From assembly GCA_016188115.1 (NCBI GenBank), contig JACPIK010000002.1, forward strand, positions 1,331,771 to 1,395,770: a DNA stretch of 64,000 nt, read 5' to 3'. Origin of the DNA: Candidatus Woesearchaeota archaeon (GTDB lineage: Archaea > Nanobdellota > Nanobdellia > Woesearchaeales > GW2011-AR9). Position 1 is the first letter of the stretch, and each line of letters opens with the position of its first letter. A model generated the notes under the pieces. The model was not told the DNA's origin. It did not search any database and saw nothing but the letters and a program-made list of their open reading frames with translations. Shown here piece after piece: positions 42,481 through 51,023 of the stretch. The position numbers and the translations under genes are program-made.

Positions 42481-43404
42481 ATGAATATTCTTGAGGTCAA
42501 AAACCTGGTTAAAGAGTACAAAACAAAAACAGGTACGTTTCGTGCAGTAGATGGCATTTCATTTCAAGTTAAAAAAGGAGAGATATTCGGACTCTTAGGA
42601 ATTAACGGTGCAGGAAAATCCACCACGATCAACATGCTTACAGGTCTTTTACGCCCAACCTCGGGTACCATCAGCATGTTTGGAAAAGATTTTCTTAAAA
42701 ATGAAGAAGAATGCAAACAACGATTTAATGTCGCCACTGCGTACTATAACCTAAGCCAAAATCTAACCATCAAACAAAATCTTAAAGTCTACGCTTTGCT
42801 TTATAATGTCAAAAATGCCGATACCAAGATCAAAGAACTCTGCTCGCAGTTTTCATTACAACATCTCTTTAACACCAAACTGGTTCTGCTTAGTTCGGGA
42901 GAACGTACTCGTGTTGTTTTAGTCAAAGCTCTTCTTAGCGACCCCGAACTTCTCTTTCTCGATGAATGTACTGTTGGTCTTGACCCAGACATGGCAGAAA
43001 TTACACGCGACATGATTGCAAAATATCACAAAAAAACTAATTGCACTATCATCTTCACATCTCATTATATGCAAGAAGTAGAAAAGTTATGTGATCGGGT
43101 TGCGTTTGTTGATCAAGGCAAGATTGTTAAAATGGGTAGACCAAAAGATCTTATTGCTGAACTCAAAGTTCAGCGTATTTCATTAACTATCTCTAAAAAT
43201 CAAAAAGCATTACGAGCTTTCCTCAAGAAAGAGGGTATTAGTTTTGAAGAAAAAGGTGATCTCTTTATTTTTAGTGTTGAAAATCGTACCAATATCATTT
43301 ATCCTTTGTTTGAAAAATTTATTGAACGTAATCTCGTCTTTGAGGATCTTGTTTTGGAAAAACCAACATTGGAAGAATATTTTCTTTCGAGGTCACGCAA
43401 ATGA
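42481..43404 (+). CDS. ABC transporter ATPase (ABC-2 exporter type)
   Basis: The 307-residue protein is a DrrA/NatA-type ATPase: Walker A LLGINGAGKSTTINMLTG, signature LSSGERTRVVL, Walker B ELLFLDECTVGLDPD and switch FTSHYMQE. The C-terminal 70 residues are the usual extra domain of ABC-2 ATPases. ATG 42481 is chosen because CTTATTAATC lies about 28 bases upstream. The frame stays open back to 42328, but that part is the tRNA gene's third intron and last exon. It is followed by its permease after ten bases. Confidence 0.93.
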   Translation: MNILEVKNLVKEYKTKTGTFRAVDGISFQVKKGEIFGLLGINGAGKSTTINMLTGLLRPTSGTISMFGKDFLKNEEECKQRFNVATAYYNLSQNLTIKQNLKVYALLYNVKNADTKIKELCSQFSLQHLFNTKLVLLSSGERTRVVLVKALLSDPELLFLDECTVGLDPDMAEITRDMIAKYHKKTNCTIIFTSHYMQEVEKLCDRVAFVDQGKIVKMGRPKDLIAELKVQRISLTISKNQKALRAFLKKEGISFEEKGDLFIFSVENRTNIIYPLFEKFIERNLVFEDLVLEKPTLEEYFLSRSRK

Positions 43405-43414
43405 GGACAAAAAC

Positions 43415-44200
43415 ATGAAACTACATCGTGTCAAAGCCATGTTATTGAACTATTACTATTTCTCACTTGATAGTCTTGATCGACTTTTTGATATCTTTTA
43501 TTGGCCAATTATTGACATTTTTATTTGGGGATTTATGACCTTCTACATCCAAGGTCTTTCAGAATATAATATTCTCAATACAGTTTTGGGTGGAATTGTG
43601 TTATGGATTTTCTTATGGCGAACCAGTCAAGACATCGTTGTTTATCTTCTCGAAAGTTTTTGGTCAAGAAGTCTATATCATCTGTTTTCTTCTCCACTCA
43701 AAAGCAGTGAGTTACTTACCTCATTACTTGTTACGGGATTTGTCCGCGCATTCGCCGCATTTGGTGTCATGCTTAGCGTAAGTTATCTGCTCTATCATTT
43801 CAACGTCTTCATCTACAATTGGTTTCACTTTAGCATCCTCATTTCCATTTTACTCATCATGGGGTGGGGTATGGGTATGTTAGTCAGTTCCTTCATTTTT
43901 CTTTTTGGAACGCGCGTACAAGTCCTTGCGTGGAGTCCAGTTTGGGTTTTACAACCATTTAGTTGTGTTTTCTATCCGCTCAGCGCGCTTCCTAGTTGGG
44001 CAGCAAAAATAGCAATAGTTCTTCCCACCACTCATGTCTTTGAACAAATGCGCGCCACCGTTCATGGTCAACCACTCAACGTACCCTCCGTCATCTACGC
44101 ATTAGTAGTTTCCATAATCTTTCTGTGCATCGCTGCGTATATTGTATCTTGGGCAGTAGAATCATCAAGACGAAATGGGAAACTAGCCAAAGCAGAATAA
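43415..44200 (+). CDS. ABC-2 type transporter permease
   Basis: The 261-residue protein has six hydrophobic segments, the first near residues 25-45 (WPIIDIFIWGFMTFYIQGL), and a C-terminal pattern (LPTTHVFEQMRATVHG) common to ABC-2 permeases of the DrrB/NatB type. ATG 43415 follows GAGG by eight bases. A longer frame overlapping the ATPase gene is not in a sensible register. With the ATPase upstream it forms a two-gene exporter for an unknown drug, lipid or polysaccharide. Confidence 0.9.
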   Translation: MKLHRVKAMLLNYYYFSLDSLDRLFDIFYWPIIDIFIWGFMTFYIQGLSEYNILNTVLGGIVLWIFLWRTSQDIVVYLLESFWSRSLYHLFSSPLKSSELLTSLLVTGFVRAFAAFGVMLSVSYLLYHFNVFIYNWFHFSILISILLIMGWGMGMLVSSFIFLFGTRVQVLAWSPVWVLQPFSCVFYPLSALPSWAAKIAIVLPTTHVFEQMRATVHGQPLNVPSVIYALVVSIIFLCIAAYIVSWAVESSRRNGKLAKAE

Positions 44201-44234
44201 ATTCATCATACTATAAACCCACTTTCTTAATCGA

Positions 44235-44900
44235 TTATATCTTTACTAACTCTACAAAAAGAACGACTCCACCTAATATTTTAGATTGTTTGATTTTTAG
44301 ACCTATTTTTGTTGCCAGAAGTTTTACGTCTTGTAAATTATAAGTCCGGGAAACGTAACCGTCTAGAAAAAAAGTTTCAGATTCCTCATCATACTTTTGT
44401 ATATCTACATCTATTGCATGATACAATTCTAATCTGTCTTTTTTTGTTCCTTTGAGAAAAACGGTAATAAATATACTTTTGTCTGTAATTTCACGTAATA
44501 TTCTAAGAATATCTTCCTCATTTCTTACATTTCCTAATGTGTTCCATAAACAGAGGGTATGCTCAAAATAAAACGGAGAAAAAAACTCAGCTGCTTTTTC
44601 AATTTCAAGTTTATAGATTGTCACATTTGGAAAATGGCTCGCAACCTCTTTGGACTTTTCAATCATATACTCGGCATTATCAATACCTACAAAATCTTTC
44701 ACAACCGGTGCAAGGACAGGAATAAGTCTTCCAATACCCACACCTGCTTCCAAAATCCTTTTCGAATTTTGTACCAGTTCTAAAAGTAACTTAGTCTCTT
44801 CTTCAATATATAGTCTGTATTTTGGAGGATAATACTCTGGGAGTAATCCTTTGAATTTTCCTGATCCATATGTTGTTCCTTCAAAGAAAGTATTACTCAT
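44235..44900 (-). CDS. class I SAM-dependent methyltransferase
   Basis: The 221-residue protein has motif I as RILEAGVGIGRLIPVLAP, motif II DFVGIDNAEYMIEKSKEVA, and a motif IV-like region TLCLWNTLGNVRNEED. These form the Rossmann SAM site of class I methyltransferases. The acceptor is unknown. ATG 44900 (MSNTFFEGTTYGSG) is chosen because TTTAAAAATATGG lies about 27 bases upstream. A longer frame to 44945 would run into that promoter. Confidence 0.85.
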   Translation of the reverse strand: MSNTFFEGTTYGSGKFKGLLPEYYPPKYRLYIEEETKLLLELVQNSKRILEAGVGIGRLIPVLAPVVKDFVGIDNAEYMIEKSKEVASHFPNVTIYKLEIEKAAEFFSPFYFEHTLCLWNTLGNVRNEEDILRILREITDKSIFITVFLKGTKKDRLELYHAIDVDIQKYDEESETFFLDGYVSRTYNLQDVKLLATKIGLKIKQSKILGGVVLFVELVKI

Positions 44901-45004
44901 AATCCTCATCCAAACAAACCATATTTTTAAATCTGATCGCATCAAGAAGATATTTGGACATATCTTCCATCATCCTTATAAACTCAAAACCCTCTCAGAA
45001 AATC

Positions 45005-45880
45005 ATGAAAGATGTCTTCGAAATACTTGTTGTTGGCGATATTCACAAAGATGCTCTCACCCTGTTAGGTAAACAAGGCAACATCACAACCATCACTAAT
45101 GATCTTTATCTCTCAACCAAATCGTTTCCATCTACAAATGTCCTAGTCATTCGCACGTTCTCGCCACTCCAACCCAAAGATGTTGCGAAATTTCCACAAT
45201 TAAAGTATGTCATTAGCTGTAGCGTTGGCTTAGACAATATCGATATTGCAGAACTCACCAAGCATAAAGTAACACTCATCAATTGCCTTGGCACTAATGC
45301 CAATAGTGTTGCTGAACACGCCCTCTATCTTATTTTCGCATTGTTACGTCAAGATTCGCAACGTCCATTCGCCGAACTTAAAGGTAAGACAGTTGGTCTT
45401 GTCGGTTTTGGTGCTATCGGTAAAATTCTTGCTCGTAAACTTAAAGGCTGTGAAGTGAACGTCGTTGCCTATGATGTTGTACCTCAAGATGTGACCTTAC
45501 TACAAGAACTCAACGTCGCCATGGTCTCTCTTCCCACTCTTCTTGCCAAAAGTGATATTTTTTCCATTCACGTTCCATTACTTGAACACACACGAAATCT
45601 TTGTAATAAAGAATTCTTTTCGCAGATAAAAGAACATGCTTTTTTCATTAATACCTCGCGTGCTGAAGTTGTCGATGAGACAGCACTGCTTTGGGCAATC
45701 AAAGAAAAGAAACTGCGCGGTGTTGGCTTAGATGTATTTTCTGAAGATTTACGTAAGAAACTCACCGGCAACATCGTATTGACCAATCATGTTGCAGCAC
45801 AAGGTGAAGACTCCTTTCGTGAGCAATGCGTTAAGCCAGTAGAGGAGTTTGTGAAAGTGCTGGGAAGGGCACATAATTAA
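45005..45880 (+). CDS. D-isomer-specific 2-hydroxyacid dehydrogenase
   Basis: The 291-residue protein has the NAD-binding motif TVGLVGFGAIGKILARKL and the catalytic triad of the family: Arg in INTSRAEVVDE, Glu in VFSEDLRKK and His in LTNHVAAQGED. The family includes phosphoglycerate, glyoxylate and D-lactate dehydrogenases. It is shorter than SerA and lacks an ACT domain, so 2-keto acid reductase is the safest label. ATG 45005 is set by CTTATAAAC about 27 bases upstream. Confidence 0.9.
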   Translation: MKDVFEILVVGDIHKDALTLLGKQGNITTITNDLYLSTKSFPSTNVLVIRTFSPLQPKDVAKFPQLKYVISCSVGLDNIDIAELTKHKVTLINCLGTNANSVAEHALYLIFALLRQDSQRPFAELKGKTVGLVGFGAIGKILARKLKGCEVNVVAYDVVPQDVTLLQELNVAMVSLPTLLAKSDIFSIHVPLLEHTRNLCNKEFFSQIKEHAFFINTSRAEVVDETALLWAIKEKKLRGVGLDVFSEDLRKKLTGNIVLTNHVAAQGEDSFREQCVKPVEEFVKVLGRAHN

Positions 45881-46284
45881 AGTAAGGTAACGCCAATAAT
45901 ATCTTTCAAATTGATTACTCTTCTTTTCCAAACTCCAACAATATTTTGAACTTCTCCCCGTATGTAATCAACCCTAGTTTCAAGATCGTCTGGACTTGCT
46001 TTAGATGCTCGAAGTTCATCTAAGTCCAATACATTAGGGGAATGTCGTGCTTCCTCTTCTTGAAGTACTCTCAAATAAGTTTCTGGTGTGTTTACAAAAT
46101 TGACATGGTTCCCTCCCGGTCTATATACGTCCGAGGGGGTAAGAATGACTTGTAATGAATCTAAATGTACTACTTTGCCAATATAACAATAAGGTCGTGT
46201 ACGATCTATGGGAAACGATAACGAATCTGGGTTAATGGTTAGTTGTACATAATATTCTACATCTTGGGAAGATAGGGGAATCAT
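45877..46284 (-). CDS. hypothetical protein, 135 aa
   Basis: This unrecognised protein begins MIPLSSQDVEYYVQLTINPD. The first half looks beta-rich and the C-terminus (VDYIRGEVQNIVGVWKRRVI, then NLKDIIGVTLL) resembles a small barrel-like strand set. There is no signal peptide. TTATAAAAAA lies about 25 bases upstream on the minus strand. It converges with the dehydrogenase gene, overlapping by four bases. Confidence 0.55.
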   Translation of the reverse strand: MIPLSSQDVEYYVQLTINPDSLSFPIDRTRPYCYIGKVVHLDSLQVILTPSDVYRPGGNHVNFVNTPETYLRVLQEEEARHSPNVLDLDELRASKASPDDLETRVDYIRGEVQNIVGVWKRRVINLKDIIGVTLL

Positions 46285-46330
46285 CTAGAAACAAAAATGA
46301 TCCTTTTTTATAATTACTCTGAATTCAAAT

Positions 46331-46420
46331 CTATTCTTCATCTGTTATATTTCTTGATCGTTCCAATTGCCTTTCAATCTCTCGACGTAATTGCATCTCT
46401 CTTTCTCGTTTCATTGTCAT
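46331..46420 (-). CDS. small ORF, 29 aa, with a perfect Shine-Dalgarno
   Basis: The frame reads MTMKREREMQLRREIERQLE then RSRNITDEE, a single charged helix. GAGGTGAT lies five bases before ATG, an exact anti-16S match, which is unusual in this mostly leaderless window. It follows a 39-residue ORF on the same strand by 24 bases, so both could be on one short mRNA. No function is known. Confidence 0.5.
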   Translation of the reverse strand: MTMKREREMQLRREIERQLERSRNITDEE

Positions 46421-46444
46421 GTTAATCACCTCATTTATCTAAAA

Positions 46445-46564
46445 TTAAAATGAAATACAACTCAAATTAAATACTGCCCAAAACTTTTCAGCTACAACTC
46501 CGTGAAAATCAGGTCGAACAATTCCCACTAAAATCCCATTTCTGAATAATTTTTGTCGCGTCAT
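46445..46564 (-). CDS. small ORF, 39 aa, behind a hairpin leader
   Basis: The frame reads MTRQKLFRNGILVGIVRPDF then HGVVAEKFWAVFNLSCISF. GGAGG and a G run precede the ATG by 10 bases, but the GGAGG is also the 3' arm of a CCTCC-TGA-GGAGG hairpin. A promoter-like CTATATAAAGG at about 46641-46652 gives a leader of about 50 bases. It may be a regulatory peptide or a gene controlled by its leader. Confidence 0.5.
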   Translation of the reverse strand: MTRQKLFRNGILVGIVRPDFHGVVAEKFWAVFNLSCISF

Positions 46565-46574
46565 AATACATCCC

Positions 46575-46587
46575 CCTCCTCAGGAGG
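46575..46587 (-). promoter_or_regulatory. hairpin masking the Shine-Dalgarno of the 39-aa ORF
   Basis: CCTCC and GGAGG pair across a three-base loop, so the ribosome-binding GGAGG is locked in a short stem upstream of ATG 46564. Extra pairing may extend the stem by a T-G pair. This would allow control of initiation by protein, ligand or temperature. The idea is inference. Confidence 0.45.
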
Positions 46588-46640
46588 ACCAAGAAATCTT
46601 TGACTTCTCGTGCCTCCAATAAACTATTCAGAGCCGAACG

Positions 46641-46652
46641 CCTTTATATAGA
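46641..46652 (-). promoter_or_regulatory. TATA-like element for the two small ORFs
   Basis: On the minus strand CTATATAAAGG is the strongest TATA-like sequence in the 211-base gap before glyS. It predicts a start near 46615-46620 and a leader of about 50 bases before ATG 46564. Beyond it, toward glyS, CCAGTG is repeated within a TTGAC/GTCAA inverted repeat (about 46663-46690). Confidence 0.5.
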
Positions 46653-46775
46653 AATCCCGGACTTGACCAGTGTGTCCAGTGGCATGTCAAAAAGTCTCTT
46701 TATCTGCATCTACTATCTACAATATCTTCATTTTCAGTCAAAATCTTAATAAATCGACCCTCACTCACCCCCTAA

Positions 46776-48245
46776 ATGACTCACACATTTAAAGATCTGG
46801 CAACCTTTCTTAAGAAAAAAGGCTTCATCTATCCTTCTTCTGAAATTTATGGTGGTTTAGCTGGACTCTACGATTATGGTCACCTTGGGACACTTCTCAA
46901 ACATAACTTTGAAAACGTGTGGCGCGCTTATTTCCTTAATCTTAACGATAATTCATTTGAACTTGAAACCGCACAAATCATGCATCACAATGTCTTTCGC
47001 GCTTCAGGTCATTTAGCTAACTTTGCTGATCCTGTCGTCAAATGCAGTGTCTGTGAATTTACCGAACGTGCCGATCACTTTGTCGAGAAAGCAACCAAAC
47101 AACGTACAGAGGGTTTCAATCCTGATCAACTCAATCAACTTATCGAGAAACACAAACTTAACTGTCCTCAATGTAAAAAGACTCTTGCACCCGTTGCATC
47201 CATGAACATGATGTTTCCTCTGCACATGGGTGTTGGCAATACCACAACTGCGTATCTACGACCAGAAACCGCGCAATCGCCTTATGTTAATTTCAAATTA
47301 CAATACGAATTACAACGAAAAAAACTACCTTTGGGTCTAGCATTGATCGGTAAAGCATTTCGCAACGAAATTTCTCCGCGTAATCTTACTCTACGTCAAC
47401 GTGAATTTACCCAAGCAGAACTCCAACTTTTCTTCAATCCTCATCTGGTTGATGAACATCCTGAATTTGACAAAGTCAAGAAATACAAATTGCGCGTGCT
47501 GCTTGAAGAAGATCGTAAGAAAAATGCAGTTGTGGAAAGAACTCCTGAAGAATTACGCCAAAAAGGTCTACCTAAATTCTATCTGTATCATCTGGTTAAA
47601 ATTCAACAATTTTATTTCGACGTCATCGGTATCCCCCAAGAACGCTTCCGTCTTTATCAGTTAGATGATAGTGAGAAAGCATTCTATAACAAGTATCATT
47701 TTGACTTAGAAATTGATCTTCATGAACACGGTTGGACTGAAGTTGGTGGACTTCATTATCGTACGGATCATGATCTTGGCGGACATGAAAAAGTATCAAA
47801 ACAAAGCATGGAGATCTTTGACGAAGAAAGTAGCAAACGATTTATTCCTCATGTCTTAGAACTCAGTTTTGGCGTTGATCGTAATGTGTACTCCTTACTC
47901 GATCTCAATTATCACGATGACAAAGAACGTGGTAATATTGTCCTCTCGCTTCCCTCAAACGTCACGCCCTTCGTAGCAGGAATTTTCCCTCTCCTCAAAA
48001 ACAAAGAAGAACTTGTCAAACTCGCAACCGACATCTTTTCAACACTTCGACCGCACATCAAGTGTTTTTATGATGAAGCAGCATCGATTGGTCGCCGTTA
48101 TGCCCGTGCTGATGAAATGGGTGTAAAATATGGCATTACCATTGACTTTGATTCATTGAATGATAATTGTGTAACCGTTCGCAACCGCGATACGACTCAA
48201 CAAGAACGCGTACCTATAACAAAATTACGAGAATATCTAATTTAA
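46776..48245 (+). CDS. glyS: glycyl-tRNA synthetase (alpha2 type)
   Basis: This class II enzyme charges tRNA-Gly. The 489-residue length and motifs fit the archaeal/eukaryotic dimeric GlyRS: SSEIYGGLAGLYDYGHLG near the N-terminus, CSVCEF and CPQCKK forming a zinc-type insert, motif 2 IGKAFRNEISPRNLTLRQRE, motif 3 VLELSFGVDRNVYSLL, and a C-terminal anticodon-binding domain with GRRYARADEMGVKYGITIDF. CTTAATAAATCG lies about 28 bases upstream, so the mRNA is leaderless. Confidence 0.96.
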   Translation: MTHTFKDLATFLKKKGFIYPSSEIYGGLAGLYDYGHLGTLLKHNFENVWRAYFLNLNDNSFELETAQIMHHNVFRASGHLANFADPVVKCSVCEFTERADHFVEKATKQRTEGFNPDQLNQLIEKHKLNCPQCKKTLAPVASMNMMFPLHMGVGNTTTAYLRPETAQSPYVNFKLQYELQRKKLPLGLALIGKAFRNEISPRNLTLRQREFTQAELQLFFNPHLVDEHPEFDKVKKYKLRVLLEEDRKKNAVVERTPEELRQKGLPKFYLYHLVKIQQFYFDVIGIPQERFRLYQLDDSEKAFYNKYHFDLEIDLHEHGWTEVGGLHYRTDHDLGGHEKVSKQSMEIFDEESSKRFIPHVLELSFGVDRNVYSLLDLNYHDDKERGNIVLSLPSNVTPFVAGIFPLLKNKEELVKLATDIFSTLRPHIKCFYDEAASIGRRYARADEMGVKYGITIDFDSLNDNCVTVRNRDTTQQERVPITKLREYLI

Positions 48246-48256
48246 ATTTGTTTTTG

Positions 48257-49525
48257 TTAATTTTCTTTTCGTTGTTGTAATAGCATAAACCCTGATGCCA
48301 CACAAATCAAAATAAAGAGATAACCATACCAAGGAATCTCAGGTACTGCACCTAATTCTGTGTAGGTTATGGATACGTTGAATAGTTTTGGTGTGACATT
48401 GCTCCAGTCACTCAAGAATTCATAGCGATATTGGATATATTCGCTGCTGGAGAGACTCAAACTTTGCGTGCTGGGTTCGTCTGCAATGTCTGTAAAACTT
48501 TCTCCCGAACAAAGTGCATCATCGCAACTGCGTACCGACAAATTTAAGCGAGCAGCACCTCTTTTGTAGAGGATTTGTATCTCTTCTGGGCTAAGCGTTC
48601 TATTCCAGATCGCAAGTTCATCGATGTTACCATCAAAACCAAAATCAAAACCTTGTCCTCGTGCATTTCCCACTCGCGTATCTTCTGTGGAACTAGGTAT
48701 GTTGGTTATGGCATTTCCTGTTTTCGTTCCAGGGACCTCTGTTCCATTAATATAAGTGTGATAAGTATCGCCAACCATATCTCCTACAAAAACAACATGG
48801 TACCACGAATTGGGAAGATACTTACGATCTGTGTTATAATCTCTAAATGTGGTTCCGGCAAGATTTGAATAAAGAAGTTGCCGGAATAATCCTCCTACAC
48901 GATAGGCGAAGATGAATTGAGTTTTTACGTCTCCTGCTGTTGCACTATATTTGCTTAGGATTGTCTCCGATACATTTTCAATAGGAAAGATCCATACCGC
49001 AACGGTATATGTTCCATTTATCGTTGTTTCAAGTACATCTCCTAACGTAATATTATCTGATCCATTAAAATAAAATGAGGAGCCGAAACGAGCACTCGTA
49101 TTCACTGTTGGGCAAGCACCTCCGCTACAGGTTCCGTTGAGATTGTTTCCGCTAAAATCGTAGAAATAGGTGTTATTTTCATATGTCCCATTCTTATCTA
49201 AATGGAGTAGAAGAACGTTATTGTTCATATCGGTTGTATTCACAAAGCCAGTTTCATTAGTTTTATTGTCTGGAAGGTCACATTGATAGCATAGTTCTGG
49301 CGTCCACGCAATGCTACTCCAACTCGAGATGGCGGCAGTATCATAGATCGTGCTGGTATAATTACCTGCAATTTTGGATGCATTTAACATCACTGCAGAT
49401 CCATTATATCCTGTATTAGTATATGTACCCCCATTAAAATTAGTAGAAGTAAGAGTTTGAAACAGCGTTGCACTCGCAAGAAAAGCACTTACTACAAAAA
49501 TCAACACCAACGGTCCTCTTTTCAT
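48257..49525 (-). CDS. LamG-domain surface protein, membrane anchored (copy 1)
   Basis: A signal peptide (LVLIFVVSAFLASATLF) is followed by about 75 residues rich in N-x-S/T sequons. A LamG/concanavalin-like domain follows, about residues 115-320 (FGSSFYFNGSDNITLGD, AVWIFPIENVSETILSKYS, FDGNIDELAIWNRTLSPEEI). After a further beta region the protein ends in VPEIPWYG, a hydrophobic helix and QQRKEN. The density of N-glycosylation sequons suggests a glycosylated cell-surface protein. The 421-residue neighbour is a close paralogue. On the minus strand ATATAAATA followed by a run of C lies about 27 bases upstream. Confidence 0.82.
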   Translation of the reverse strand: MKRGPLVLIFVVSAFLASATLFQTLTSTNFNGGTYTNTGYNGSAVMLNASKIAGNYTSTIYDTAAISSWSSIAWTPELCYQCDLPDNKTNETGFVNTTDMNNNVLLLHLDKNGTYENNTYFYDFSGNNLNGTCSGGACPTVNTSARFGSSFYFNGSDNITLGDVLETTINGTYTVAVWIFPIENVSETILSKYSATAGDVKTQFIFAYRVGGLFRQLLYSNLAGTTFRDYNTDRKYLPNSWYHVVFVGDMVGDTYHTYINGTEVPGTKTGNAITNIPSSTEDTRVGNARGQGFDFGFDGNIDELAIWNRTLSPEEIQILYKRGAARLNLSVRSCDDALCSGESFTDIADEPSTQSLSLSSSEYIQYRYEFLSDWSNVTPKLFNVSITYTELGAVPEIPWYGYLFILICVASGFMLLQQRKEN

Positions 49526-49621
49526 GGGGTTTAGACTGGGGGGGGGTATTTATATGTTTTTGAGAATGGTATCTTCAAGGTGCTCGATGTGGGGCTAGAG
49601 AATATTTAACTTAGATTTATT

Positions 49622-50887
49622 CTAATTCTCTTTTCGTTGTTGTAATAGCATAAACCCTGATCCCACACAAATCAGAATAAATATGTACCCGAACCATGGC
49701 AACTCAGGAACATCTCCCATCGAAGTATACGAAATAGTCACATTAAATAATTTAGGTGTCACATTGCTCCAATCGCTTAAAAATTCATATTGGTATTGAA
49801 TATATTCATTGTTTAAAAGACTTAGACTTTGAGTAGAAGGTTCATCTGCAATATCTACAAAACTGTCTCCAGTACAATTATAATCATCACAACTACGTAC
49901 GGAGAGATTAAGACGTACTGCACCCCGTTTGTAAAGAATTTGTATCTCTTCTGGGCTAAGCGTTCTATTCCAGATCGCAAGTTCATCAATGAATCCATCA
50001 AAGCTATATGCTCCTCCACGTGCGCCGCCGACTCGTGTATTCTCTGTAGAATCAGCAATAGTGGTGATCGCACCGGTTCCTCCTTTTGTTCCTGCAACCT
50101 CAGTACCATTAACATAAATTTGGAACGTATCTCCTACTGGATTACCCACAAAAACCACATGGTACCAATTATCTAAAGAAAATTTGTCTGTAGTCATATA
50201 ATCTCTCCAAGTTGATCCTCCAATATTGCCATATCTTAATTGTCTAAATTTCCCTAATCTATATGCAAACATAAACTGTGCTTTTATATCTCCTGAAGTA
50301 TCACTATACTTAGAAAAAATAGTTTCTATGGTGGTATTGGCAGTTGGGTAAACCCATACTGCGAAAGTATAATTTGTATTTAAGATGGATTCCAATTGAT
50401 CTCCCAATGTGATGTTTTGTGTTCCATTGAAATAGAAAGAGTTTCCAAACCGTGCAGTAGAGTTAAGCAAAGGGCAGTTATTCCCACCACAAGTTCCATT
50501 TAAACCTGTTTCACTAAAATCATAAAAATGAGTATTATTCTCATAGGTATTATTTTTATCAAAATGAAACAAGAATACGTTCTTAACCATATCTGTATTA
50601 TTGACAAAACCAGTTTCATTAGTTTTATTATCGGGAAGATCACATTGGTAACATAACTCTGGTGTCCAAGAAATACTTTGATAACTTGAAGTTCCCAAAG
50701 TATCATAAATTAAACTGGTATAATTACCTGCAATCTTGGATGCATTTAACATCACTGCAGATCCATTATATCCTGTATTGGTATATGTGCCTTCATTAAA
50801 ATTAGTAGAGGTAAGAGTTTGAAACAGCGTTGCACTTGCAAGAAAAGTACTTACTACAAAAATCAACACCAACAGTCCTCTTTTCAT
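49622..50887 (-). CDS. LamG-domain surface protein, membrane anchored (copy 2)
   Basis: This 421-residue protein is a near copy of the neighbouring 422-residue gene, with the same signal peptide, LamG domain (SFYFNGTQNITLGDQLESIL and FDGFIDELAIWNRTLSPEEI) and ending (VPELPWFG, helix, QQRKEN). The N- and C-terminal parts are almost identical while the LamG core differs more, so binding specificity may have diverged. LamG domains usually bind glycans or matrix proteins. Its promoter ATATAAATA sequence is shared with copy 1. It diverges from the four-gene surface operon across 136 bases. Confidence 0.82.
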   Translation of the reverse strand: MKRGLLVLIFVVSTFLASATLFQTLTSTNFNEGTYTNTGYNGSAVMLNASKIAGNYTSLIYDTLGTSSYQSISWTPELCYQCDLPDNKTNETGFVNNTDMVKNVFLFHFDKNNTYENNTHFYDFSETGLNGTCGGNNCPLLNSTARFGNSFYFNGTQNITLGDQLESILNTNYTFAVWVYPTANTTIETIFSKYSDTSGDIKAQFMFAYRLGKFRQLRYGNIGGSTWRDYMTTDKFSLDNWYHVVFVGNPVGDTFQIYVNGTEVAGTKGGTGAITTIADSTENTRVGGARGGAYSFDGFIDELAIWNRTLSPEEIQILYKRGAVRLNLSVRSCDDYNCTGDSFVDIADEPSTQSLSLLNNEYIQYQYEFLSDWSNVTPKLFNVTISYTSMGDVPELPWFGYIFILICVGSGFMLLQQRKEN

Positions 50888-51023
50888 GGGATTTGATCAG
50901 AGTAAAGACTATTTATATGTTTTTGAGTGGTATACTCTCTTTAGATCACCTGATCCTATTTTAACTACTGCTCTCATTCACTTTCTCGTAACCTTTATAT
51001 ATCTCAAAAGACTCATTCCTACT

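Noticed and set aside
43244-43414. A longer permease start overlapping the ATPase gene by 160 bases
   Set aside because: The extra residues come from another frame of the ATPase. ATG 43415 has a proper Shine-Dalgarno.
48257-50887. The two LamG genes as one split gene or pseudogene pair
   Set aside because: Each has its own signal peptide, promoter-like element, full domain and anchor, with no frameshift.
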